A DNA stretch of 64,000 bases. It comes from an uncultured Dysgonomonas sp. Its GTDB lineage: Bacteria; Bacteroidota; Bacteroidia; Bacteroidales; Dysgonomonadaceae. This document shows, one piece after another, positions 27,096-35,013 of the stretch. Below the pieces are notes generated by a model. That model saw nothing but the letters and a program-made list of their open reading frames with translations. It made no database searches and had not been told where the DNA came from. The position numbers were made by a program, and so were the translations under genes. The DNA lies in assembly GCF_900079725.1 (NCBI RefSeq), contig NZ_LT599032.1:2014209-2078208 (forward strand). The letters are read 5' to 3'. The number at the start of each line of letters is the position of its first letter. Within the stretch, counting starts at the first letter, position 1.

Positions 27096-27575
27096 ATGAG
27101 TATATATGATTTTACCGTAAAGGATAGCAAAGGCAATGATATTCCGTTATCCAACTATAAAGGAAAGGTGCTACTTATTGTTAATACCGCTACAGCATGT
27201 GGCTTCACCCCACAATATAAAGATTTACAGGATCTATACCTTAAATACAAGGATAAGGGCTTTGAAATATTGGATTTTCCGTGCAATCAGTTTGGGAAGC
27301 AGGCTCCCGGAACAAATGATGAAATTACCTCCTTTTGCGAAATGAAGTATAAAACGACATTTACCACATTTGGTAAGATTGAGGTAAACGGAGATAATGC
27401 CGATCCTCTTTATAAATACCTGAAGCAAAATAGCAAAGGCATCCTAGGGGATTCTATAAAATGGAACTTTACTAAGTTCCTGATCGACAGAGAAGGAAAT
27501 GTCATCGATCGCTATGCTCCGATAACTAATCCGTCAAAGATTGCCGGGACTATCGAAAAACTCTTAGCAAAATAA
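27096..27575 (+). CDS. Glutathione peroxidase family thiol peroxidase
   Basis: A 159-residue cytoplasmic peroxidase that reduces hydrogen and organic peroxides. The peroxidatic residue is Cys35 in [12 protein letters not shown], so it is a cysteine and not a selenocysteine enzyme. The partners Gln65 (FPCNQFG) and Trp123/Asn124 (KWNFTKF) complete the tetrad. Cys81 in [11 protein letters not shown] is placed like the resolving cysteine of thioredoxin-dependent members, so thioredoxin is the more likely reductant. The gene ends 3 bases before the pyrimidine-dimer glycosylase gene, implying an operon. Confidence 0.93.
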   Translation: MSIYDFTVKDSKGNDIPLSNYKGKVLLIVNTATACGFTPQYKDLQDLYLKYKDKGFEILDFPCNQFGKQAPGTNDEITSFCEMKYKTTFTTFGKIEVNGDNADPLYKYLKQNSKGILGDSIKWNFTKFLIDREGNVIDRYAPITNPSKIAGTIEKLLAK

Positions 27576-27578
27576 TAC

Positions 27579-28010
27579 ATGCGGTTATGGTCTTTACATC
27601 CTCAGTATCTTGACTCGGCAGGGCTTAATGCCTGCTGGCGTGAAGGGTTATTGGCTAAGAATGTACTCTTGGGCAATACAAAGGGATATACGAATCATCC
27701 TCAGCTGATTCGTTTTAAGAATAGCCCTGATCCGAATTTTTACATCGATGCTTTCCTTACCGAAGTATACAAAGAAGCTATGAGAAGGAATTTTTCATAC
27801 AGTAAAGAAAAGATTCGTATGATTGAGAATTTTTCTCCCATCCCTGTAACTAAAGGGCAATTGGAATATGAATACGAGCATCTGAGGCGAAAACTTCAAA
27901 AACGAAGTCTGGAGCTTTTAGAGAAGTTACCTGCATTGACTGAGTTAAAACCGCATCCTTTATTTGAAACAATAGAAGGAGAAGTTGAGCATTGGGAGAT
28001 CATAACATAA
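27579..28010 (+). CDS. Pyrimidine dimer DNA glycosylase / endonuclease V family protein
   Basis: A 143-residue protein whose N-terminus (MRLWSLHPQYLDSAGLNACW, then REGLLAKNVLLG) matches bacterial relatives of T4 endonuclease V, a base-excision enzyme that removes UV-induced pyrimidine dimers and nicks the abasic site. The catalytic amine in this family is the N-terminal amino group after removal of Met, which here would expose Arg2, so whether the classic mechanism applies is unclear. A conserved basic block near NHPQLIRFKNS is consistent with DNA binding. It follows the peroxidase by 3 bases and its end overlaps the longest possible frame of the tspO-like gene. Confidence 0.8.
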   Translation: MRLWSLHPQYLDSAGLNACWREGLLAKNVLLGNTKGYTNHPQLIRFKNSPDPNFYIDAFLTEVYKEAMRRNFSYSKEKIRMIENFSPIPVTKGQLEYEYEHLRRKLQKRSLELLEKLPALTELKPHPLFETIEGEVEHWEIIT

Positions 28011-28036
28011 CAGTAATAACAAGAATTAATATTCAT

Positions 28037-28501
28037 ATGAGAAAAATTTTATACATATCACTTCCTGTAATTATCTGTTTCTTTGTCGGATTCACAGCCA
28101 GTTATTTTCAGACGGAATCTATACAGACATGGTATCCGACATTGAATAAACCGGAAATAACTCCGCCCAATATAGCTTTTCCTATTGCTTGGAGTATAAT
28201 ATACCTATGTATTGGCATTTCTATTGGGCTGATATTGAACTCAAAAGAAAGGAACAAGAAATTTCTCACCTCATTATTTGCGGTTCAGTTGTTCCTTAAT
28301 TTTACATGGAGCATTTCATTCTTCTATCTGCAAAATCCTCTTTTAGGTTTTATCAATATTATCTTGTTGGATCTGGCTGTTTTATACTACGCTTTCAAAT
28401 GTTATCCTGTGCAGAAGGTGAGTGGAATATTGTTTATTCCTTATATTCTTTGGTTGTCCTTAGCAACATACCTGAATGCTTATATCGTGATATACAACTA
28501 A
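28037..28501 (+). CDS. TspO/MBR family membrane protein
   Basis: A 154-residue inner-membrane protein with five predicted helices, the architecture of TspO, the tryptophan-rich sensory or translocator protein that binds porphyrins and responds to light and oxidative stress. Conserved features include TWYPTLNKPEITPPNIAFPI followed by AWSIIYLCIGIS in the loop 1/helix 2 region, and FTWSISFFYLQNP in helix 3. The chosen ATG at 28037 begins directly with the first helix; an earlier ATG at 27992 would overlap the previous gene and add 15 polar residues. It is the last gene of the small stress cassette. Confidence 0.87.
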   Translation: MRKILYISLPVIICFFVGFTASYFQTESIQTWYPTLNKPEITPPNIAFPIAWSIIYLCIGISIGLILNSKERNKKFLTSLFAVQLFLNFTWSISFFYLQNPLLGFINIILLDLAVLYYAFKCYPVQKVSGILFIPYILWLSLATYLNAYIVIYN

Positions 28502-28638
28502 CGGAGATCAATCCGCCTATAAAGTCTCTTTAATAGAAACTAAGCAATTATTAGATTTTTCACATCTGATATTTATGGCTGAGTACTTTTTCTTTTCACC
28601 CAATATCCGAGGCGATTTTCATCAATATAGAGGAATAA

Positions 28639-29637
28639 TTAATCAAGTTTTTTTATTGCAGGAGGGTGTAATGTTATTGTTTCGATCATCTGATATTTAG
28701 AATCAGTTATTTGATCGAATAATAGCATTAAGGCTTTTTCACACATAATATCGAGAGGTTGCTCTATCGCGAAAAGACTAATATAAGAGAATTTACACTC
28801 TTCGAATAAATCGATACTGGCATATTTCAATTTTTCTAAGACCTTACGGGATTTCAACGATACCAAGGACTGCCTCCCTGTTTTACTCGTAGCGAAGAAT
28901 ATAGAATCAATACTGTTTTCCAATAAAATATCCAGTGCATTATCTATATTTTGTTCAAAATCATCTAAGCCCACAAACTGTACAAGATCGTCAGCAGTTT
29001 TTATTCCATATTTGCTTAAAGCTTCTTTATATCCCTCATATCGTGAAATTACATTTGTAAAATTCTTGTTATGACCGATTAAACCAATTTTGCGGCATCC
29101 TTCATTTATCAAACGTTCAACCAATAAATAGCCAGCTTTAAAGTTATCCATCATTACAGTATTTAATGGAACTTGCTCGGTTTCTCGGTCTATCACTACC
29201 AGAGGCATTTTATTTTCTGCCAATTTTGTTAAAGCTGCAGCAGCTCCCATAGGAGGGACGACAATCATACCATCAACAGATTTGCCGATAAAGACATCAC
29301 ACAATTTTTCAAATTTTTCATCTGATTCGTCCGAACTGGCAAAAATTACCTGATATTTCTCTCTTGTCGCTATATTTTCTATATGACGAGCCATTTTAGA
29401 AAAAAATGGATTTGATATATCAGCGACAATCAGCCCAATCGTTTTTGTCTTCCTTGTACGCAAACTCCGGGCGGCCATATTAGGCGTATAATTCAATGCT
29501 TTAGCCGTATCCCTCACCTTTTCTGCCAGCTCTTTACTTATACGCACCTCTCTTTCTTTTCCATTCAATACAAATGAGACTGTTGAAGGTGATATATTTA
29601 AAATTTCAGCTATTTGTTTAATTGATGCACGAGCCAT
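28639..29637 (-). CDS. LacI family transcriptional regulator
   Basis: A 332-residue repressor-type protein. The N-terminal HTH (ASIKQIAEILNISPSTVSFV) and hinge (NYTPNMAARSLRTRKT) are typical; the remainder is a periplasmic-binding-protein-like sugar-sensing domain beginning at TIGLIVADISNPFFSKMARH. It is transcribed away from PUL A with 360 bases between the start codons. A perfect 14-base palindrome of LacI type lies inside the PUL A promoter, so this protein is the obvious candidate repressor of that locus, relieved by a sugar or sugar acid derived from the target glycan. Inducer identity is unknown. Confidence 0.93.
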   Translation of the reverse strand: MARASIKQIAEILNISPSTVSFVLNGKEREVRISKELAEKVRDTAKALNYTPNMAARSLRTRKTKTIGLIVADISNPFFSKMARHIENIATREKYQVIFASSDESDEKFEKLCDVFIGKSVDGMIVVPPMGAAAALTKLAENKMPLVVIDRETEQVPLNTVMMDNFKAGYLLVERLINEGCRKIGLIGHNKNFTNVISRYEGYKEALSKYGIKTADDLVQFVGLDDFEQNIDNALDILLENSIDSIFFATSKTGRQSLVSLKSRKVLEKLKYASIDLFEECKFSYISLFAIEQPLDIMCEKALMLLFDQITDSKYQMIETITLHPPAIKKLD

Positions 29638-29678
29638 GTTTTTGCTTTGTTTTATCGATTTAGCAGTTGAACAACGGT

Positions 29679-29686
29679 CAAAGATA
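29679..29686 (-). promoter_or_regulatory. -7 element of the lacI-type gene
   Basis: The minus strand reads TATCTTTG, a match to TAnnTTTG, 41 bases ahead of the repressor ATG. No TTTG occurs at the expected -33 spacing. Confidence 0.4.
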
Positions 29687-29919
29687 AAAATATTTTGTGT
29701 AAAAATAGGTTGTTATCCGCGGCAAACAAAGTATAATACATATTTACTATCTTCTATAATAGAATAATGTAGAAATATGCCGAATATTTTTATGCTATAA
29801 TGATTTAGCCAACCTTATTTAAACTAAAGTGCACAAAAAACTACTATTATGATTATATTTCGAAGCAAATATTCTTCATTATACCCATATAACATAACAA
29901 TGTTAAAAACAAAAAATAA
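29687..29919. other. Central part of the lacI / PUL A divergent spacer
   Basis: The spacer between the two start codons is 360 bases. Outside the promoter and operator elements listed separately, it is AT-rich and I see no reading frame or further palindrome resembling the operator. Confidence 0.4.
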
Positions 29920-29951
29920 TTTGGCTAAAACGTTTTAGTTTTATATGTTTG
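29920..29951 (+). promoter_or_regulatory. PUL A promoter with embedded LacI-type operator
   Basis: TTTG (29920-29923) and TATGTTTG (29944-29951) form a -33/-7 pair with a 20-base spacer. Within the spacer lies the perfect palindrome CTAAAACGTTTTAG (29925-29938), which has the central CG and AT-rich arms common to LacI-family operators. A bound repressor would cover the promoter. Transcription should start near 29957, about 40 bases before the first ATG of the locus. Confidence 0.7.
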
Positions 29952-29997
29952 TATTAAAATCTTAATATAACTAATACCTAAAGCTAAGTCTAACAAC

Positions 29998-31974
29998 ATG
30001 AAAAACATTCAAAAATATAGATTTTCGAGGCACAATTTCTTTATAGTGTTTTTATTTTGGATGTATTCGGGTTCAATTATCGGGCAAGAAAACATCCGCG
30101 TAAAATACAACAATCCCGACCTGTCTGTCGACATGGGAGGTGGCCTATGGGGAACTCCGATCCCTGTTGATTACGATGGGGACGGCGTAATGGATATAAT
30201 AATTTCTTGCCCGGACACTCCATTCCGCGGGTTATATTTCTTTAAGAATATAGGTACCGCTGACAATCCTTTTTTTGATGCTCCACAGCAGATATCCACA
30301 GAGGCTTATGGCAATACACAGGCATCGTATGTCAACGGAAAGCTTTATGTAATGAATCCTGCAAAACTATATAGTGATTTCAAAAATAATTTGATGAATA
30401 ATCCTCAAAAAATAAAATATGATATATATCCTGGCCATGATATGCAAAAAGCAAGGAGTAATATGTGGTCTATGGTCGATTTTGATGGTGACGGGGATCT
30501 AGACATTGTTACAGGAATAGACACCTGGTCTGAATATGGATGGGACAATGCCTACAGTAAAGAAGGAGTCTGGCTGAATGGCCCATTACGAGGGTATATG
30601 TATCTACTTGAGAACAAAGATGGTGAATACTTGAATAGGGGACGAATTATGGCTGGTGATATCCCGTTGGAAACATATGGTGCACCAGGTGCTAATGTAG
30701 CTGATTTCGATGGAGATGGTGATCTGGATATCATTTGCGGTGAATTTTTGGATAAGTTGACATGGTTCAGAAACTCTGGAACAAGAAAGAACCCTAAATA
30801 CGAAAAAGGACAAATATTGCTGGATAACAAGGGTGACACTATGCGGCTGCACACACAAATGATAGTTCCTGTAGCTGTCGATTTCAATAATGATGGCCAT
30901 ATTGATTTAATAGTCGGAGATGAAGACGGACGGATTGCTTATATAAAAAACACAGGCAAAGTAAAAAACAAAATGCCGATATTTTGCCCGCCTGTTTATT
31001 TTAAACAGAAAGCATACTATTTAAAGTTTGGAGCATTAGTATCCCCATTTAGCGCCGATTGGGATGGAGATGGACTTGAAGACCTAATTTGCGGTAACTC
31101 AGCAGGGAATATTGCCTTTATCAAAAATTTAGGAGGTAAAGATATCCCTAAATGGGATGCTCCTGTTTTATTGAAATCAAGAGGAAAAGAAATCCGTTTG
31201 ATGGCTGGGAATAATGGATCGATACAAGGTCCGGCTGAAGCTAAATGGGGGTATACAACACTATCTGTTGCTGATTGGGATAATGATGGCAAGCCCGATA
31301 TTATCGTTAATTCTATATTCGGTGAAATCATATGGTACAAGAATAACGGAGATTTACTTAATCTGGAAGGGCCTTACCCTGTTCTGGTAGATTGGGATAC
31401 GACAAGCATACCAAAACCTGTGTGGAACTGGTGGAATCCAAACCCCAATACATTGGTTACCCAATGGAGAACTACACCTGTGGCTATCGATTGGAATAAA
31501 GATGGCTTAGTAGACCTGATAGTTCTCGATCAGGAAGGATACTTGTCTTACTACGAACGATTCGACAAAAACGGAGTTTTATATTTAAAGCCCGGCAAGA
31601 GAATCTTTTACATGGAAGATGTTTCTGAATATGATCCCAATAACAAGATGGTAGGGAAGAATACTTTTCATCTAAGGCTTAACGCATTGGATGCCGGTCG
31701 TTCAGGCAGACGCAAATTATGCTTGACCGATTGGAACAATGATGGCCGTCTCGATATTATTGTAAATAGCAAAAATGTTTGTTTGTTCGAAAACATCCGA
31801 CAAGTTGGCGATACTGCATATTTTGTAAACAAGGGCGACCTATCCGACTACAAACTTGCAGGCCACGATACAAGTCCAACTCCCGTAGACTGGGATAAAG
31901 ACGGGATTTTCGATATTCTTGTTGGCGGCGAAGATGGACATTTCTATATAATTAAGAACACATTAAAAAAATAA
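29998..31974 (+). CDS. FG-GAP/VCBS repeat secreted protein
   Basis: A 658-residue exported protein, first gene of PUL A. It carries nine DxDxDGxxD-type calcium-binding loops spread over the length (for example VDFDGDGDLDIVTG, ADFDGDGDLDIICGE, ADWDNDGKPDIIVNS and VDWDKDGIFDILVGG), the pattern of a beta-propeller of FG-GAP/VCBS repeats similar to integrin alpha heads. Several proteins with this fold bind or cleave polysaccharides, but no catalytic residues can be assigned here. The signal peptide is near the N-terminus (cleavage around SIIGQEN). It ends 6 bases before the aldolase gene. Likely a surface or periplasmic glycan-handling protein. Confidence 0.8.
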   Translation: MKNIQKYRFSRHNFFIVFLFWMYSGSIIGQENIRVKYNNPDLSVDMGGGLWGTPIPVDYDGDGVMDIIISCPDTPFRGLYFFKNIGTADNPFFDAPQQISTEAYGNTQASYVNGKLYVMNPAKLYSDFKNNLMNNPQKIKYDIYPGHDMQKARSNMWSMVDFDGDGDLDIVTGIDTWSEYGWDNAYSKEGVWLNGPLRGYMYLLENKDGEYLNRGRIMAGDIPLETYGAPGANVADFDGDGDLDIICGEFLDKLTWFRNSGTRKNPKYEKGQILLDNKGDTMRLHTQMIVPVAVDFNNDGHIDLIVGDEDGRIAYIKNTGKVKNKMPIFCPPVYFKQKAYYLKFGALVSPFSADWDGDGLEDLICGNSAGNIAFIKNLGGKDIPKWDAPVLLKSRGKEIRLMAGNNGSIQGPAEAKWGYTTLSVADWDNDGKPDIIVNSIFGEIIWYKNNGDLLNLEGPYPVLVDWDTTSIPKPVWNWWNPNPNTLVTQWRTTPVAIDWNKDGLVDLIVLDQEGYLSYYERFDKNGVLYLKPGKRIFYMEDVSEYDPNNKMVGKNTFHLRLNALDAGRSGRRKLCLTDWNNDGRLDIIVNSKNVCLFENIRQVGDTAYFVNKGDLSDYKLAGHDTSPTPVDWDKDGIFDILVGGEDGHFYIIKNTLKK

Positions 31975-31980
31975 ATTATT

Positions 31981-32883
31981 ATGCAAACCACTTATCATGG
32001 AATTATTCCGCCACTGGTAACCCCTCTGCTCGACAATGATACACTAGACATCAATGGTCTTGAGAAGTTGATAGAGCATGTAATAGCCGGAGGGGTACAT
32101 GGACTCTTTATTTTAGGCACAACAGGCGAAGCTCAAAGTTTAAGCTTTGATTTACGGGCTAAAATGATAAAAGAAACTGTTCGCATATTGAGGCATCGTT
32201 TACCATTGCTGGTAGGAATTTCTGACACGTCAATTTCCGATAGCATCAGCCTGTCTCACATTGCGAAACAGGCTGGTGCAGAAGCTGTAGTATCGGCCCC
32301 TCCTTATTATTATGCCACCGGGCAGCCGGAGTTGGGTGAATTTTATGAAGCACTTGTAGAGCAATTACCTCTGCCTGTTTTCTTATACAATATGCCTATA
32401 CATACCAAGGTTTCTTTTGCCCCATCTACTGTAAAACAGATAGCACAAAATCCCAAAGTAGTAGGATTCAAGGACAGTTCTGCCAACGGGGCATATTTTC
32501 AGGCAGTAATGTACGAAATGCGTGGACACAAGGATTTTTCAATATTTGTTGGACCCGAAGAAATGACAGCAGAAGCCGTACTATCCGGAGCAAGCGGAGG
32601 GGTTAACGGAGGAGCAAATATATTCCCTGAACTTTACGTAAGGTTATACAATGCTGCTTCCAGAAAAGATCTGGATGAAGTGAAGAAATTGCAGGAAATA
32701 GTGATGCAAATCAGCTCGATTATTTATACACAAGGTGCGTTTGGCTCCAGTTATCTTAAAGGAGTAAAATGTGCGTTATCCGTATTAGGCATTTGCAACG
32801 ATTACCTCGCCCCTCCTTTCAACAGATTTGGAATAGAACACCGTGCAAAGATAGAGCAGGGATTGCATGAAATTGCAATCTGA
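31981..32883 (+). CDS. DapA/NanA family class I aldolase
   Basis: A 300-residue cytoplasmic protein of the dihydrodipicolinate synthase/N-acetylneuraminate lyase superfamily. The pyruvate-binding motif GTTGE (46-50), Tyr136 in FLYNMP and the Schiff-base lysine Lys164 in VVGFKDSS are all present. The superfamily includes DapA, sialic acid lyase and 2-keto-3-deoxy-sugar-acid aldolases; the position inside a carbohydrate locus between exported proteins argues for cleavage of a sugar acid and against lysine synthesis. A sialidase-like gene follows 268 bases later, but no NanM, NanE or GlcNAc-handling genes are present, so sialic acid is not established. Confidence 0.85.
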   Translation: MQTTYHGIIPPLVTPLLDNDTLDINGLEKLIEHVIAGGVHGLFILGTTGEAQSLSFDLRAKMIKETVRILRHRLPLLVGISDTSISDSISLSHIAKQAGAEAVVSAPPYYYATGQPELGEFYEALVEQLPLPVFLYNMPIHTKVSFAPSTVKQIAQNPKVVGFKDSSANGAYFQAVMYEMRGHKDFSIFVGPEEMTAEAVLSGASGGVNGGANIFPELYVRLYNAASRKDLDEVKKLQEIVMQISSIIYTQGAFGSSYLKGVKCALSVLGICNDYLAPPFNRFGIEHRAKIEQGLHEIAI

Positions 32884-33151
32884 CAAATCTAATATATAAA
32901 ATACTATGAAAAAGATAATCTTGAGGAGACAAATATTTTCCCCATATAATTGAGTCTCTTGAATATCTTTTGAAATTACAACAAAAAAATGTTCATTAGT
33001 TCGCTTATTTCTAGATTATTCTGTCATTTAAAATCAGAGTAACCAATTGTTTTTCAATATAGAATATTAGTGAAGATGAGCATATCGAAACCGACTGATT
33101 TTTTAGCCGGATGGGCTTTGTATATATAAATTATAAACAAAATATACATAT

Positions 33152-34795
33152 ATGCGACCAAGAATATTTGGATTATTAGGACTGATTATCATTTTATTAT
33201 CGGTATGTTCCGGCACAAATAATAAATATGGTTTATTAGATAAAGATGACTTTTATTTATCTGATACACTTTCCTGTGAAATAAAAACAATTCTTTGGTA
33301 TTCAGCAAATGCAGATACAACTATTATTGTAGACATATACAGGTCAGGAGAGATAAATGAGGATGTCCATGTAAATATAAGCATCAATCCTGATTCCTCA
33401 GATAGAAAGATTGAGAATGCAAGATTGGATGCGAAACCAAATATATTCAAATATTCTGCCCTGCTTGCCTCTGATTACTATAGGTTGCCGGGATCATATC
33501 TGTTTAAGAAGGGAGAACAAAAATGTTCGATAGCACTTCTTGTTAAAAAAAATGCGTTATTAAATAATTGGGATGGAGCATTAGAAAGTTATATTTTGCC
33601 GGTTACCCTCTCCCCATCTAGTCCATACGCCAATATCAAATCTTCAACAGCAATGGTTGTTTTCAGCAGAATGAAAGCGCCCGGAACGGTTATTGCTCAT
33701 ATTCCGGCTAGCGAAAAAAAGTTTATTGGATCACCGAGTATTTGCATCATGCCCAATGGCAACTATATAGCATCTCATGATGAGAATACTGTTGTAAATC
33801 CAACAACCAATAACATTACGCATGTGTACAGATCTGAGGACAAAGGCAAGACCTGGGCTTATATGTCGAAAATAACCGGGCAATTTTGGTCTTCCGTATT
33901 TGTTTATCAGGGCGATTTATATATACATGGGCCTGATAAGGTCGCCGGCAAACTAGTCATCCGTAAATCTACTGATTACGGGAAAACATGGACAAACCCC
34001 GATAAGGATACCAATGGTCTTCTTCTGGAAAGACGTATCAGTGGAGCACCTACTCCGGTTATTTTTCATAAAGAACGGATATGGAGGGCAATAGAGGATG
34101 CTTCTTTCTCTGGTAATAATTCGGAAGGGAAATGGCGATATCAGGCAATGATGACTTCAGCTCCTATGGGTTCAGACTTATTAGACGCCTCTAATTGGAC
34201 TACTTCAAATACTTTGCAATATGACAGCACATATTTAGATGGAAAATTCGGAGGTTGGCTCGAAGGAAATGCGGTTGCCGGACCTGATGGAAAACTGCAT
34301 AATATCCTTAGAGTGGAAGTCCCTGTTGGTTGTTATCAATACGCCGCATTGGTCTCAATATCTGATGACGGAAAAACAGCCTCATTCGACCCACATACCG
34401 GATTTTTCAGGATGGCAGGAGGAGCCAGCAAATTTACAATCAGGTATGATGAACTAAGTAAGAAATATTATACTCTCACTAATTACAACTATGAAGAATA
34501 TACTGATATAAGACCTACCAGAATAAGAAATGTACTCGTATTGATGAGTTCTGATAACATCCGTAACTGGAAAATCAACAGAATATTACTCAGACATTCG
34601 GATGTAAGGAATGTCGGATTTCAATACGTCGACTGGCAGTTCGATGGTGAAGATATCATTTTTACTTCACGAACGTCATATCCCGATGAATTTGGGGGAG
34701 CGATGAACTACCACAATGCAAACTACCTTACATTTCACCGCATTTTCAGATTCAGAGACACAAAAGAGACCGATCTCAATCGGAATACTACTTAA
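33152..34795 (+). CDS. DUF1735 / sialidase-like propeller lipoprotein
   Basis: A 547-residue lipoprotein (Cys19 in the lipobox LLSVC). Residues about 35-175 are a DUF1735 (BT_3987-like N-terminal) domain, similar in sequence to the free-standing protein at 44704-45270: both have a DTT(I/V)(I/V)V-x(2)-YRSG block and a DYYRLP/NYYTIP block. The remainder is a sialidase-like beta-propeller with Asp boxes at 228-235 (SEDKGKTW) and 273-280 (STDYGKTW). I could not identify a complete arginine triad, so true sialidase activity is unproven. It is probably displayed on the cell surface. The 268-base gap upstream may hold a second promoter. Confidence 0.78.
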   Translation: MRPRIFGLLGLIIILLSVCSGTNNKYGLLDKDDFYLSDTLSCEIKTILWYSANADTTIIVDIYRSGEINEDVHVNISINPDSSDRKIENARLDAKPNIFKYSALLASDYYRLPGSYLFKKGEQKCSIALLVKKNALLNNWDGALESYILPVTLSPSSPYANIKSSTAMVVFSRMKAPGTVIAHIPASEKKFIGSPSICIMPNGNYIASHDENTVVNPTTNNITHVYRSEDKGKTWAYMSKITGQFWSSVFVYQGDLYIHGPDKVAGKLVIRKSTDYGKTWTNPDKDTNGLLLERRISGAPTPVIFHKERIWRAIEDASFSGNNSEGKWRYQAMMTSAPMGSDLLDASNWTTSNTLQYDSTYLDGKFGGWLEGNAVAGPDGKLHNILRVEVPVGCYQYAALVSISDDGKTASFDPHTGFFRMAGGASKFTIRYDELSKKYYTLTNYNYEEYTDIRPTRIRNVLVLMSSDNIRNWKINRILLRHSDVRNVGFQYVDWQFDGEDIIFTSRTSYPDEFGGAMNYHNANYLTFHRIFRFRDTKETDLNRNTT

Positions 34796-34812
34796 ACACT
34801 AAATATATAATT

Positions 34813-34971
34813 ATGGAAAAGAAAACTCATTTAAAACTTTGCGATGAAGACGGATCATTATTCCCAGAAAAAGATAATGGTTTTGGAGCAACGGTAAACA
34901 ACACAAATGCATTGCCGGAAACACTGAGAAACTACCATTACAGTATCTCGAAACAAAAAGAGAGTCTGTAG
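34813..34971 (+). CDS. Small ORF upstream of susC, possibly frameshifted
   Basis: A 52-codon frame beginning ATGGAAAAG, 15 bases after the sialidase-like gene; the product is MEKKTHLKLCDEDGSLFPEK and 32 more residues. I do not recognise it. Near 34930 a second frame becomes protein-like (LETKRESVATPSVRYDF, then MKNYFYEKYN) and continues past the start of the susC gene, so this may be a decayed or frameshifted gene of roughly 90 residues. It may equally be leader sequence with no protein product. Confidence 0.3.
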   Translation: MEKKTHLKLCDEDGSLFPEKDNGFGATVNNTNALPETLRNYHYSISKQKESL

Positions 34972-35013
34972 CTACACCTTCTGTAAGATACGATTTTATG
35001 AAGAACTATTTCT

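Noticed and set aside
32905-32952. Tiny ORF starting ATGAAAAAGATAATC after the aldolase gene
   Set aside because: It stops after 15 codons and has no protein-like continuation in another frame.
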